A stretch of DNA of 64,000 bases from Rutstroemia sp. NJR-2017a BVV2 (lineage: Eukaryota > Ascomycota > Leotiomycetes > Helotiales > Rutstroemiaceae). The notes beneath the pieces are model-generated. The model had not been told where the DNA came from, did not search any database, and saw only the letters and a program-made list of their open reading frames with translations. The DNA lies in the NCBI GenBank assembly GCA_002946415.1, contig NJPS01000077.1, positions 310,001 through 374,000 of the forward strand. Reading direction: 5' to 3'. Positions 1 through 10,961 of this stretch are shown here, in pieces; within the stretch, counting starts at the first letter, position 1, and each line of letters opens with the position of its first letter. A program made the translations under genes and the position numbers.

Positions 1-668
1 GCCTTAAACCACCCAGAGACGACGTTCACCGATATCCTTCCGTCCGTATATTGGTCGATGCTTGCGATCTGCTTCGCTGCGATTGCTGGATTCCAAGGAC
101 CAGGTAATAGAGCCGCAATAACATTGAGCTTTTTGGTACTGTGAAGGAGCGCTTGAGAGAAGGATACGGATTCGTGCTGGTTCTCCTAAAAACTGTGAGT
201 TGCAGCTTGTGGGAAAATTCAGACATCGGACTCACTGCCCCATACCCCGCCATAAATCGAATTTGCGTGAGAGCATATTCGAACCCAACGTCTTCTGCGG
301 TCTGCGCGTATCTGACATTGGATTTGTAATCCCAGCTATTCTGTTTGAGCACTGAAGCGCTGTATGACTGGACTAGGCGATACTCACTCCGTTCTCTGTG
401 GGATTTTGGAAATTACCAAGCCTCCAGAAACGTTCGGAACCCAGTAGGCAAATTTGACGCGATCAGGCGCATCGTTGATGTCTGAAGCGGCAGAGAACCT
501 TGAGCTATGTCCGTTTGTCAGAATTCCATTGGTATACTCTCTCGAGTTTTCAAGGCTGTGGCCATTGATGTGGTCGCTGGACTGCCCGTTTGTGAAGCCA
601 TTGGTATGCCCCTCAGAATGTCGAATGACAAGAGGGCTATCGCTGCTAATTGTAATCGTGGTAGTCAT
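1..668 (-). CDS. SfnG/SsuD-type flavin-dependent monooxygenase, 5' part (3' end off the window)
   Basis: Partial gene. Seen: exons 668-388, 335-236 and 185-1 splice in frame (introns GTGAGT..AATAG and GTGAGT..TTTAG). After a spacer the product reads FAYWVPNVSGGLVISKI, then AEDVGFEYALTQIRF, AGYGAENQHESVSFSQALL, and LLPGPWNPAIAAKQI ending in SVNVVSGWF. These blocks are typical of the bacterial-luciferase-like FMNH2-dependent family, closest to dimethylsulfone monooxygenase SfnG and alkanesulfonate monooxygenase SsuD. The inferred role is oxidative C-S cleavage of a small sulfone or sulfonate, using reduced flavin from a partner reductase. Start: ATG at 668; a TTG two codons upstream was not used. 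Odd: about 60 N-terminal residues precede the domain and are rich in N-G pairs (TNGFTNG, HINGH, TNGILTNGH). The substrate is not certain. Confidence 0.85.
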
Positions 669-1303
669 ATTCAATTGAATCCGCTTGCCAATGATGATTG
701 GCTCGCCCAGAAATACAAATAAAACCTATCGTGAGCAATGAACTGGTATGAAATGTGGGATAGCATATATCACAACGACTGGCTGCGTCTGAGTAGCTCT
801 GCATCACCTACCAACGTCATACAAACCGGTACATCTTCAAGTGTGCAAGTCTTACAGAGAACCTTTGGATGGAGAGGTCCCATGCCACATAGCGGCCACG
901 GCAGTTGGCGATATTCTTATCGCTCGGATGAGGGGTACGATGGTGCAATCTGAGCTCCATCTTATGCAAGAGGGCACTTGTGTGGCGGCCATGGATCTGT
1001 CGCGCGCATCACCATGTGCGCTGTCCTGGGTGAACAACATGCAGATCATCAACATGGAGATCTAGTCCCTACGAGCATGGCGCATCGATGGACAGTTTGG
1101 GAGCAAAACTTAATGTGAGAATGAGGAAGATGTTGTTGAATCATGTGAAGTGCTGAGCTAGGTCAACAAGGGATTAGGTCATGATTGAGCCACAATGTGA
1201 AAGCCACAGCGCGAAAGCCACCATCCCGTGTCAGAATTCGCATCAAATACTTCGTACAAGACTGGGGAAAACCAAGTTGATGGTCGTATCTTTCTTCAAT
1301 CGA
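669..1303. other. intergenic interval
   Basis: This stretch lies between the start of the monooxygenase gene (668) and the stop of the reductase gene (1304); both genes are on minus. Only short overlapping open frames without domain resemblance are present. It presumably holds the monooxygenase promoter and the reductase 3' UTR. No repeat was seen. Confidence 0.5.
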
Positions 1304-2788
1304 TCATGCTGGCTGTGCTAACGGCACAACAATTCTTGGGCCATTTACCGACCCGTTTCTAAGTCTATCAAGCGCTCTATTTATCCCACCCAGCCCGCCC
1401 TCAGCTACCTCAATGTCCGGCGTTTCTATCGACTTTTGCGCGAGCAACGTTTCTAGCCATAACATCATCTCATCTCCAACTCTTGGCGCTTCATGAAACA
1501 GCTTGATAGGTACAGAGTGGTAGGCTATTCCTGCCGTCGGTATCTTAGGTACTCCAGTCAATCCAACGACGTGTGCCCTCAAGTCTGATTCGTCTCCCAC
1601 TTGCATTGATTGGGCAAGCAGCCCCGCGCTCTCCTTCCCTCTAGTATCCAGCCCGAACCTCAACTTGCCCCGGGTGACATTTCTGACTATAGATACGGCT
1701 CTATCTGTGTCTAAGCGGTCTACCAACAAGTCTGCACCATGTTTGAGCATACGTTCACCACTTCGCGCGACATCTATGATTGCAATGACTTTCAGCCCAG
1801 CAAGCTTGGCAAGCTGTACTGCACAGCAGCCTGTGGCGGAAGATCCTATCTCGATCAGTATCGTTGATGATGATCGTGGTGATCGACTCACCTCCCCAAA
1901 TTGCTATCCAATCGCCTACTTTTATCCTCTCATCCTCTCTTATGCTCTCGAAGCATTCACTTCTAATGTCCTGTGGGAGGGAGTTCTGTGACATGGATCG
2001 GACTGTTCGGAAAATATCTGGACCACGGACGGTCCCATTGCACGACTCAAAATTCAATCCTAAGCATATTCCCAGTCCCAAGGCGGCTGCGACGAAAGCA
2101 ACTCCAAGTGGAGCAGCTTCCTTTGGAGACAGATGTGGTGGAAGTTTGCACGCATTGAAATCTGATACAATCGCATACTGCTGATACGCAGATTTTCTTG
2201 AGTCTCTGTAATCGGTGGAAATACCCATGACCTTAATTATTAGTCTCCGTCGCATGTTCATGGCAAAGTTGCTTACAGTGTCTCCAACTTTGAACCTACA
2301 GGCTGCACGCGCCGGTTTCACAACCTTTCCTGCGAGATCCCTACCACTGATGCAAGGCAACGTGGGTAAACCGAACCCGAAATCCCTCGGAAATGTCAAT
2401 CAAGTTGGATTTTGTACAGCGGAGATACTTACGGTGCTTTCCAGTCAATTGGGTTAAGACCTATGGCCTCGATGGCAACTAACATCTCTCGATCATTTTC
2501 TGGCTGTGGGATTGGCTGATTTAAAATATGCGTGTAGGGTTGCTTGGGCCCATGCAGAAGAAGTGCTTCCTGAACCGATAGGGCGAAGGGCGGTTCTTGC
2601 GTTCCATGAATGCCATTATTCCCAAAGCTATGGCTGCCTCCTTGATCACCACGCTCAATTTCGGGCTCAGTTTCTGGTTCGGGCCAGTTATGGAAGACCG
2701 CTTTGGTGGTCTTTAGCTCGGGAGTCTTGGGAGGCGTTAATGACAGATCGATTGACTGAGAGATGTATCCTCTAGTTGACGACTCCAT
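1304..2788 (-). CDS. medium-chain dehydrogenase/reductase, trans-enoyl-reductase-like
   Basis: Four exons (2788-2433, 2385-2277, 2231-1892, 1845-1304) join in frame to 448 aa; introns are 45-47 nt with GTAAGT, GTAAGC and GTGAGT donors. Seen: a GroES-like half with IGLNPIDWKAP and ISGRDLAGKVV, then FKVGDTV. The nucleotide-binding half has GDWIAIWGGSSATGCCAVQLAK (Rossmann loop) followed by LKVIAI. This order fits the zinc-independent MDR subgroup containing fungal stand-alone enoyl reductases (LovC/ToxD type) and quinone oxidoreductases. Expected reaction: NADPH-dependent reduction of an activated C=C bond. Odd: about 85 extra N-terminal residues rich in Pro and Glu. No polyketide synthase lies nearby in the window, so a cluster role is unproven. 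Confidence 0.82.
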
Positions 2789-4239
2789 ACTAACTCACTC
2801 CAAAGCTCCAGGCTATGTAACTTGTTAGTTTTGACATCGCTTCTGCCTGTCGATATATATCAGCTTTACTAAAGTTCCTTTACAACACTAGGTTGCGTAA
2901 CACGCCGATTTCGCGACAAGAAGTACGCTGTTGCGTGATGATTATTACCGTATCGAATGCCGACCGATCTACTTCTCATTATCGTCGAGCGATAAGCTTT
3001 GTTTCCTTGGAGGAGATTCGTCGAATTGTTACTTTGGGGGTTTGTACAATATGCACGAATTATGACGTGACGGGATCTAGCGAATACTAGAGCAGTGTAC
3101 TGCAACATCTCAACTTTGACTATGGAAAAATTCCGGCACCTCACTACAAGTGCGTGTGGTCTGTGCCTTTGCGGGGTCGATGGTATTTAGCTCCGGAGGA
3201 CACATATCGATGGTTCCTCATGCATTATTACATATGCCAGAACGAAACGTTTGTTGACCGGCTCATGAAAACCGATTGGGCATGCCCTTTTTATTTCTAA
3301 AGTTGTGGGAGGCCTAGGCCATGAGCCGTTGAACTGGATACGTCTTATAGGTCTCGCGTCCCTGGATCATGGAGGCCGGACACCACACTATGCACCTCTG
3401 CATCAAGGCTTTGACTCGTGGTTAGTAACAGAATCCAAATTCTTGGTAACCGCAATTGATTGGCTGTTCAGAGAGCCATCCTCCCAAGTGGATGTGGATG
3501 AACCTCTTCTAATGTTAGATATTAGAAATATAACAGCAGTCACATACCCAATGATAGCAATACTAGCAGTTCTCTCACATGTCTTTCATTCCATATCCCG
3601 TGGTCGCTTTCGGAGAAGTTGCCTAGTGGTGATTTCGAATTTATATGGGAACCATCAAAGTACAGTTCAGCGCAGATGAAGTCTGGATAGCACATATATA
3701 GAACATACTACATGGAATCCACTAAACAAAACGTTTGTGGACCTGTACCGGAATGGTTGAACAGAAGTTTCTGTGTGTCAGTTCCAGCACAAGCTGGTGC
3801 TGGAAAAGTTCTGGAATGGAAAAAATTACCGAGCAGCGAGGTCATTTCCTTTCACCTTCGTACTTCGTATTTCGCACATCGCACTTCGTATAATTAGCAG
3901 TCGCAGGCGTTTGGTGTAGTTTAGCCTAGCATTCCCGAAATTTTATATCGGCAGATGAAACACGGAGCAATTGCGGGTCAGAAATACTTTATTCGAAGCT
4001 TGGGGATCCTTTAAAGGTGGAGTTACCGCTTGCTCGCTACTTTACCAGCTTGTAATGGGCGTTAAGGGGTTCGCTTGGTTGGAATATAAAGCCTTCAGAT
4101 TCTACTTCATCAATCATCCACATATCAGCCGGTCTGAATTCCTTCTTTATCTACCAATTAATTCATTTGGAAGGATATACCATACGCGCTTAGTCATAGA
4201 CGGTCACTACCTCACTTTCACTTCCTTCCCGGCAGCAAA
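2789..4239. other. intergenic interval with a TTCGTA-type simple repeat
   Basis: About 1.45 kb with no convincing gene. An open frame at 3305-3679 shows no recognisable domain or codon pattern. Around 3858-3891 the plus strand repeats CTTCGTA/TTCGCA units (CTTCGTACTTCGTATTTCGC); similar units recur near 8130-8180 and 56710-56725. Confidence 0.4.
4085..4090 (+). promoter_or_regulatory. TATA box of the small secreted protein gene
   Basis: TATAAA lies 150 bp upstream of the ATG at 4240, with pyrimidine-rich sequence (CACTTTCACTTCCTTCCC) just before the start. The spacing fits a fungal core promoter with a 5' leader of roughly 100-120 nt. Confidence 0.45.
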
Positions 4240-4917
4240 ATGCATTCACAATCCATCCTCCTCGCCGCATTAGCAGCCACAGCCAACGCCGCCAACCTAC
4301 TTCGCCGAGACAGCTGGGGCGGTGCCCTCTCCCTCGGCCCCACGACCTCTCACATCCTCACCGCCGAGACCGTCCTAATCCCCGGAACCGCCCCCTCCAC
4401 CCAAAACGGCGAGCTCTTCCTCTGGCCCGGCATTTCCAACGGCACCGGCGACCTCATCCAAACCACTCTCGAATCTTGGCCCTCCAACGACTGGTGCGGT
4501 GCCACCACAGGCCAATGGTGCGTCCGCGCCTCTCTCTTCGGCTCATTCGGCCAACTGGACGGCGCCTCCGCTCCTGTCTCTGGCACCGATCAAGTACGCA
4601 TCAACTATACTTTAGAAGCGACAGGCAACTGGACGCAAACTGTTACGAATGCGTTGACGGGGGCGGCACTCAGTAGTTTTAGTCGGGAGAGTGGACCGAT
4701 GACGGGGTGGGGGACGGGCACGGAATGTGATAGTGAGTGTACGGGGACGGTGGCGGCGCAGGTGTATTTGAATACGACGATTGTGTTGGCGGGTGCGGAT
4801 GAGGGGTTTGGGACGACTTTGAGTTTGAGTGGGGGGACGACGCATAGTGGGGTGAGTACGGTGGATGGGGGGAAGACTTGGAAGATTGAGAGGATTGAGG
4901 TTCCGGCTATGTCTTAG
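4240..4917 (+). CDS. small secreted protein, unnamed family
   Basis: A single-exon gene of 225 aa. Seen: an N-terminal signal peptide (about residues 1-17, MHSQSILLAALAATANA), then a dibasic site (LRRD) that could be a Kex2-type cleavage site. The mature part is Ser/Thr/Gly-rich, with NXS/T sites (NGT, NYT, NWT, NTT) and cysteine pairs near WCGATTGQWC and CDSEC. It reads as a secreted, possibly disulfide-bonded beta-sandwich protein. The opening WGGALSLGPTT and LFLWPGISN recall eqolisin/concanavalin-like fungal secreted proteins, but no catalytic Gln/Glu pair was assigned, so I give no enzymatic role. Odd: third codon positions are almost all C up to about 4610 and then G or T to the stop. 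Confidence 0.75.
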   Translation: MHSQSILLAALAATANAANLLRRDSWGGALSLGPTTSHILTAETVLIPGTAPSTQNGELFLWPGISNGTGDLIQTTLESWPSNDWCGATTGQWCVRASLFGSFGQLDGASAPVSGTDQVRINYTLEATGNWTQTVTNALTGAALSSFSRESGPMTGWGTGTECDSECTGTVAAQVYLNTTIVLAGADEGFGTTLSLSGGTTHSGVSTVDGGKTWKIERIEVPAMS

Positions 4918-6366
4918 GGGAATGAGGGTTGTTGTTTGGCTTCTTGTCTATGTGTTTAGCTTCTTGTATATGTTTTTTTTTTGTCAGGTATATAGGTTTG
5001 TAGAGTTGCTGGGGGGATCTTACCTAGCTGGACTAGAAGAATATGTGTTTTAGATTTCAGAGACTTTTGGGAAAGCACGAGTACATATCATTTCTTTCAT
5101 TTCTATTGTTATAAGTGAGTAGTATATTAAGTCTATCAAGAATGATCTCGAGTGAGTCGCAGCCATGTCCTATCTAACCTTGAGATGACATATTAGGTTC
5201 TCCGAATTCGTCGCACCCAGCTAGCTCTTGATATAATTCGAACAACACAAGATAACAGCTATTTTGAGAACAAAATGTTTTACCAAACACCAGAATTAGG
5301 CTGCGAACCTACCCACCGGGTTGGAGCACCTTTAGGTGGGTTACTCTGGCTAACAGCTACCCATTTGGTAGGTAGAAGGGTATATTGGCTACTTATTGGC
5401 TGTGGAAGGTTTGAACCAAGTATATAACCCCTAACTTGGTTTCTGGGTAGGTTATGATTGGTTGAAGAACTAGAAAACTCACTCGAGGGTACCCATTTCG
5501 CAGCCTGGTTAGAATAGAGAGACGTAAGCTCGAAGGCGGACGTTAGTGGTGATCAGAGTTGGGCATCCTATTCCACCCAGGACTTTTTGAGCTCCAGGAA
5601 TGGTGTTCCAACCTAGTATAAGTCGGCTGGATGGTACCTAAAAATTTGTGGAATAATCCGGAATACCCCGGATAATTATCATGTGATTGCACCAAAATGG
5701 GGTTGAGGCCGACCTAGCTTAGTTTGAATTGCCTATTTAGGAAATAATAACTTGTTGCTATATACTTCTGTCACAGAAATAGCCTCACGTGCTTATAGAG
5801 TAAAGCGCCCGTGATCACTATCGGTACGGCTGAGCATTACCGAGCATATGGAGATGCACTGTTGCGCATACTGAATCGTATTCTCGTGCGTACTAAGTCG
5901 TATTATCGTATGTACGACTCAACCCCATATGCTTGGTGAGCATATGGGAGAATCATGTAACTAGTAGAATAGAAATTTCACTGTTCGCCCACCTTCTTAG
6001 AAATGAGGCTCTGGACCTCAAGCCTATAAATGGCAGCCCAGGAGCTCATTTCCAAGAAGGTCAATCAACTCTTACTTTATCATTTTTCATGCCTAACTAT
6101 TCACCGAGCGTAATCTTGGGTAACTATATAATTGGTGGGTACAGTTCAAACAGATGGTCACATTATAAATAAGACCTTATATTTATATTCTGATCAAGTT
6201 ATATCAATCTAGTAATAATTTTACAATTCCCTGCTAGCACCGTCTAACACTTTATACCAAGGTCGTATTCCGAAGATACTTTCTAGAACAACTATAGTCA
6301 AAGCCTCGCGCTACAACCACAGTCGTGTAAAGCGCGATCTCTGATGGCTCGATGGCACTCATCTCC
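4918..6366. other. AT-rich intergenic interval
   Basis: No gene was recognised. It contains the MITE-like element at 5298-5506. Around 5826-5960 there are short repeats of TCGTAT/CGTACT and a palindrome (CCATATGCTTGGTGAGCATATGG). The small open frame at 5933-6172 has no supporting features. Confidence 0.4.
5298..5506. repeat. MITE-like element with 10-bp terminal inverted repeats
   Basis: AGGCTGCGAA at 5298-5307 is matched by its exact complement TTCGCAGCCT at 5497-5506, enclosing 209 bp without coding potential. Similarity continues inward imperfectly (CCTACCCACC against the complement of GGGTACCCAT). An internal hairpin AACCAAG/CTTGGTT lies at 5414-5441. Size and ends suggest a hAT-like non-autonomous element. 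No clean target-site duplication is visible, so it may be old or its ends misjudged. Confidence 0.45.
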
Positions 6367-7401
6367 CTAGCTCATGCTAACGAAATTTGCAAGGGCCGTA
6401 TGAGTAGCATAAAACTCACTCTTGGGGTAGTACGACTCATTAAACATCAATGGCTGTGCACCAGGCACCCAGGTATAGGCATGTTTATCCGTGAAGCCCC
6501 AGAAGCTAATGTCAGTGATTCCTGCTTTTAGAGCCTCCTCCACAACGGCGCCGTAGATATCGGTCTCGAGTGTGTTGTTGAGTGTGTGTACATCCATTTC
6601 AGCGATCGTCGTTTCCAGTCCTAGCGCCTTGTAGGAATTTGCTATATCCGTGATCACACCCGGTAGCGGAGCTACTTCGGTGATATGCATTTGCAGGGCG
6701 ATTCCGTCGATTGGGACACCGTTCGCCACGAGTCCAGAGACCAGGTCGTAGAGTTCCTGACGCTTTCCAGGAAGTGATTCGACGAGATTCTCATTGATGA
6801 AAAGCTTGGCGTCTGGGCTTGCTGCTCGGGCAATACGGAAGGCATCTTCGATGTAGCCAGGACCGAGCACATTATAGAAATCGTTGTTGTTCAGGCCACC
6901 GCCCTGCGTCTTAAGAGCTTCGGTGACGACGTCCCACCGATCCAACTTGCCGTCGTACCGGTGCATTACCGCTTCGAAATGAGCCGTCATCGCAGTACGA
7001 AACTTTGTGGGGTCGGTGATATTGACTATATAGTCGGGGTTGCAGCAGCTCGAGATGAGCCCGTGTCCCTTGACCACCATGTCATTATCTTTGGCAAAGT
7101 CAACAAGACGGTCGATAGTGTCCCAATTGTATTGCCCTTCGGCCGGGTTAATGAACGACCACTTTAACTCATTCTCGGGAGAGAGGCTGTTGAACTGATC
7201 GGCCAGGACAGCGGCGAAGTCAGGATCATCGAGATAGGTCGGGTTGATCGCCCCAGACCCAATGAGAATGTCCTTCTTAGCCGCCTCGTCTCTCAGTGAG
7301 GTGACTCCGGTAGAGGGGATCGCGTTGGTTCCTTGGATAGCAGCGAGAAGAGTGGTGATGAGTGTTGCGACGCTAATGGCCTTCATGGTTCTGCCTGACA
7401 T
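6367..7401 (-). CDS. secreted GH10-family glycosidase, divergent (xylanase-like)
   Basis: Single exon, 344 aa from the ATG at 7401. An in-frame ATG at 7386 gives a cleaner signal peptide (MKAISVATLITTLLAAIQG) and may be the true start. Seen: GH10 landmarks in order: SPENELKW (74-81), WDVVTEAL with the acid/base Glu161, FINEN (201-205), LQMHIT with the conserved His, IAEMD with the nucleophile Glu268, then FWGFTDKHAYTW. Length and fold blocks match fungal endo-1,4-beta-xylanases acting on extracellular plant hemicellulose. Odd: the usual GHTLVWHSQ segment of subsite -1 is GHGLISSCC here (112-120), losing the Trp and second His, and the Asn before the acid/base Glu is Thr. Substrate or activity may therefore differ. 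Confidence 0.85.
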   Translation of the reverse strand: MSGRTMKAISVATLITTLLAAIQGTNAIPSTGVTSLRDEAAKKDILIGSGAINPTYLDDPDFAAVLADQFNSLSPENELKWSFINPAEGQYNWDTIDRLVDFAKDNDMVVKGHGLISSCCNPDYIVNITDPTKFRTAMTAHFEAVMHRYDGKLDRWDVVTEALKTQGGGLNNNDFYNVLGPGYIEDAFRIARAASPDAKLFINENLVESLPGKRQELYDLVSGLVANGVPIDGIALQMHITEVAPLPGVITDIANSYKALGLETTIAEMDVHTLNNTLETDIYGAVVEEALKAGITDISFWGFTDKHAYTWVPGAQPLMFNESYYPKSEFYATHTALANFVSMS

Positions 7402-7482
7402 GATCTTTGGATTTCTTTGTTTAACTAGTATTTAAAAGCAAATCTTGTTCTACTACTATCTTAACATCGTCGAAGTTTGGGG

Positions 7483-7494
7483 TTTATATATTGG
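7483..7494 (-). promoter_or_regulatory. CCAAT plus TATA element upstream of the GH10 gene
   Basis: Read on minus, CCAATATATAAA combines a CCAAT pentamer and a TATATAAA box, 80-110 bp upstream of the two candidate ATGs (7401, 7386). Position and orientation fit a core promoter. Confidence 0.45.
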
Positions 7495-7501
7495 TCGTTG
7501 T

Positions 7502-8480
7502 GAGAAAATCGAGGAGGCGGTGTCATAAGGCCGCCGTGTAGATAGTATAAACCCTAATCTCTACTATAACACCAAAGCAGAGGCTAGTTGAAATCTTTGG
7601 TCGGGAATAATACTCCGCTCTGCGATCGCTAGAGCGCTAACAGAACGAGAATATGAACGAAGAACGAAAAAGTAGCATTTAGTATAGACACTATACTCCT
7701 TTTGTTCGTATTGTCTCCGTATTTCGGATTGAGTACGAATATGTTCTTCCTCAGACCCGTTATTATGGAACCTGAAAGAAAAAAGCTTAGCGCTATTATT
7801 TCCCTATGAACCAAATACCTTAAGAACTCTCCTATCTTCATGATAAATGGTTGTACACCTTCGGGATTGTTATCGTTAAAGCCATCATTTTCATATTTGG
7901 TCATCTCTCGTTATCGAACTCTCGTCGAATCAATAGTTTATAGCAAAACTATGAAAGTTGACTTGGTGAGATTGTGAAACATATCAGATACTGTTGAGAT
8001 TGATGCCTCAGCCACAGAATATATTTATTTATTTCGAGCTAAGGCTCGCTTGTTGAAACAACCTGGGAGGGACCACAATTCAGTTCCACAATAATATCTC
8101 ATCCTCCCAAATGGATACTTTTCTGTACGTTTTCTACCGTATACGTATTTCGTATATCGCTTTCCGTATTTCGTATCCGCTAGCTTCTATCCCACACTAG
8201 CCACAAAGCTTGATTTCCATAGAGGGCTGTGCTAGGAGATTGATACGCTATGCCCGGCTCCGGAAGTAAACCTGACATCCCAAAATCCTTGTATAACAAG
8301 CAAAAGCGCACAAACCATAGTACTAGTTAACCTTATAGGGTTGTCTATATCGGAAATTACCCATATGATACTTAGGTAACTCACCAGTACTCTCAAATCA
8401 ATATATATACCACCACTTTGCTACCTCTAGAATATTATCAATCTTTATTCGAAAAGCTGAGCATCCTGAGCATCCTGAGA
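7502..8480. other. intergenic interval with a doubtful small ORF
   Basis: A 91-codon minus frame (7904-7629) starts with ATG and encodes an AT-codon-biased sequence with a hydrophobic C-terminus. It has no recognisable domain, so I do not call it a gene. Around 8131-8180 there is a run of CGTATTTCGTAT-type units. Confidence 0.35.
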
Positions 8481-8813
8481 ATGAATCCTTATCCGTTTGA
8501 TACTCTCGGTACCATCCCTAGCCTTGCTATCACAGTGGATGATATCAGTACTGCCAAGAGACAAGTCTGCAAACCAGCCAACGTTTCGCTTTCTCCATTC
8601 TCACTTACCCAAATCAACAATGCCGCGGATGAGTTATGCCATACTATCAGCTCGGACGAATTGAAGTTTTATTTGGCTGCAGGAAAGGACAGGTGGAATA
8701 ACTATAGTACTTGGTATCCTATCAATCAGCGTGGAAAACACTCGCATAGGTCTGAAATTCCAAATTGGGAAACCAAGATGAATAAAGTTTATGGAGAGAT
8801 AATGGATGAATAA
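8481..8813 (+). CDS. hypothetical small protein
   Basis: 110 aa from the ATG at 8481; a longer open frame exists upstream but uses a non-ATG start. Seen: no signal peptide, no membrane segment, a mixed charged/polar composition, and a C-terminal half rich in Trp, Tyr and Lys (AAGKDRWNNYSTWY). Upstream there is an AT-rich TATATATAC stretch near 8401. No domain is recognised. It could be a small lineage-specific gene or the remnant of a larger one. Confidence 0.35.
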   Translation: MNPYPFDTLGTIPSLAITVDDISTAKRQVCKPANVSLSPFSLTQINNAADELCHTISSDELKFYLAAGKDRWNNYSTWYPINQRGKHSHRSEIPNWETKMNKVYGEIMDE

Positions 8814-8999
8814 GAAACGAGTACGATATCATAAGTAGAAGCCATAGGTCGATGGAAAGTGAGACATGTCGAGATGCAATGCGAGGAGGCCAGAATACTG
8901 CCATTAAATACGCACAATACTGCTAAATGTTCGTGTTAAGAACGATTGAGCAGGCCTATTTCAACGTGTTACCCTTGCAGCTCCAACCAGCGAACCCAA

Positions 9000-10961
9000 T
9001 CATGCCATACTCTCCCATTCAACATATCTCTCAGATCCCGTGTGATTTGAGGCCAGAATATCATCGAAATCTTCCTGTGACGATCCTGGAATAAGCCTCA
9101 GAGGCCACTTCTCAATCAGGGTATTATTTTTCTTGATCCTTAATCCTGTTGCCTCACTGAGCTGCTCCAAGGAACACTCCTTCATGAATCGATCGAACAG
9201 CATATCATAATCCCTGAAGAAGGCCAAAGCGTTAACGAATTTGACGGTATCGGCGTTGCCGGGAGTCCTATTTGTAAGACTATCCCGGCTTATAGGCATG
9301 TATTTCATCACTTGCTGCGATTCTACTGGCATGAACATGAGTTCATCCCTAGTAGTTAAACATTCACGTGCGGCGTTGAGGAATAAACCAAGAATAGTAG
9401 CATGAGGATTCTGAGACTTGCGTTTGAGAAGAGGAGAGAAAGTTTTGAGGAGCTTCTCGGGGCCAAGATAACCACGGTCTCCGATGTTTGAGACCTATGT
9501 CGAGTCAGTCTAAATTCAATTACAGGAAAGTGCAGACTAGAATGAATAGGAGTGTACCTCAATCCGATCGAAGTAATGGTGGCTTATGCCGCGCATCGCC
9601 ATGGTGTGCGGTAGATCCATGACATTGAGCTCGAAGAATTGAAAGCGAATGTGAAGGTGCTTAACGCGGCGACAGAATGACTGGATCAATCCTTTCAAGT
9701 AGTAGTAAAGACTACCATTGATGTCATTTCGAGCTAGCCGGGGCACAGATGTAAATTCTTTGACCGACCATCCCTCGATAGGATCCGCTGAATCCATCAT
9801 TGGCCAAAAGTTAACGTTCTGGAAGAAGGTGCTGTGCAGAAACAGTTAATTTGAGGGCCTTACAAAGAGGAACGTGTGCCACTTACGGATTTGGTACGTT
9901 GAACTCCTTGCGAGATTGGCCAAATGGGAGTAGGATACCGTCTGTTCTAAATTTTTTAGCGCAGACGCGCCACGCCGGTGGACGATTAAAGAATGCTCGA
10001 TCGATGTAATCTTTCCTGGAGGGAGCCAGTGTAGTTTTCATCATCAATGCTTGAGCTTTAGTCTTTGAAAGACCATCAGGAACCTTCAAGTACGAAGGCA
10101 GCCGATCCCATGATTTTTTGGACAACACTAAACTCAGAGTCTGAGTCCCAAAAGTCCAGGTTTTGGATTGTATAGAATCTTCCGGCCGGCTTCGAATCTT
10201 GCTGCAGACATCCTCGAATAGTGGAAGTACCCGGTCGTGGAGATTTTCTATGGTACTCTCGGTGATGAACGCTGAGTACCAGACATGCAGCATCATGTCC
10301 GCAGCTTCTATGGGATCGAAAATTAGAGCGATGAGAAGTAGAATGATATTCCGTGCCACTATATCAAAATCCCTGTCGTTGATCACAACCTCGCATCTAC
10401 CATTATACGTGTCGGGAAGACTGACTAGAGTCTTAATAATATTTCGGATATCCCCCGATGCTTCAAAGATAGTCAGCTCAGCTTCAGTATCGGAACAGCT
10501 TGTCGCACTAACCAGCAAACAGGAAATGAAGTTCTTCTGGGATATTCAATCCCTCATTCTTTGAATACTTAACAACATCGATAGCCGGGACGTTTCCCCA
10601 AAGATACTTCATCATGCCATACCTTTCAGAGGGGGTGCTCGAGGACTCGGGTGTGCTGTTCTGGTCGATGAAGGCAGGCGTTCGTTTCTCGATGTCATAC
10701 TGGGGTCTCCATGTCGTCTTCATCAGAGGGGACTTGCAATCATTTTTGTGTATCGGCCAGTGCGCTCCTTGGCATGCGTTGCTACAATACTTCGGATAGC
10801 TGTCAGCTAAATGCCATTGCCTTCTGTGGCTCAAAACCGACCTGAACCAAGAAACAACCATTGCACACTTTTGAAGCGTGTTGTTTGCATAATGTTGGAT
10901 TACCATCGATGATTTGTTCGGTATTGGCGCAAGTGAACTGCTCTCGCGATGGTTCACTCAT
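9000..10961 (-). CDS. MYND-type zinc finger protein with DUF4470 domain
   Basis: Five exons inferred; the start is the ATG at 10961. Seen: exon 1 (10961-10842) holds the first MYND ligands (CNGCFLVQ). Splicing to 10789 through a GTCGGT donor and GAAG acceptor completes the finger as YCSNACQGAHWPIHKNDC. Next come YLWGNVPAIDVVKYSKNEG and, after a 59-nt intron, LFAASGDIRNIIKTL and VVINDRDFDIVARNIILLL, the hallmark blocks of DUF4470. The C-terminal half continues through junctions near 9890/9837 and 9557/9495 to the stop at 9000. MYND fingers bind proline-rich peptides, and this architecture is common in filamentous fungi with no established biochemical role. It is divergently arranged with the CCCH-RBR gene. 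Confidence 0.85.

Noticed and set aside
1..2788. secondary-metabolite cluster
   Set aside because: A monooxygenase next to an enoyl-reductase-like gene is suggestive, but no synthase, transporter or regulator is present in the window.
5400..5425. tRNA-like GGTTTGAACC
   Set aside because: It is part of a palindrome inside the MITE-like element; no cloverleaf forms.
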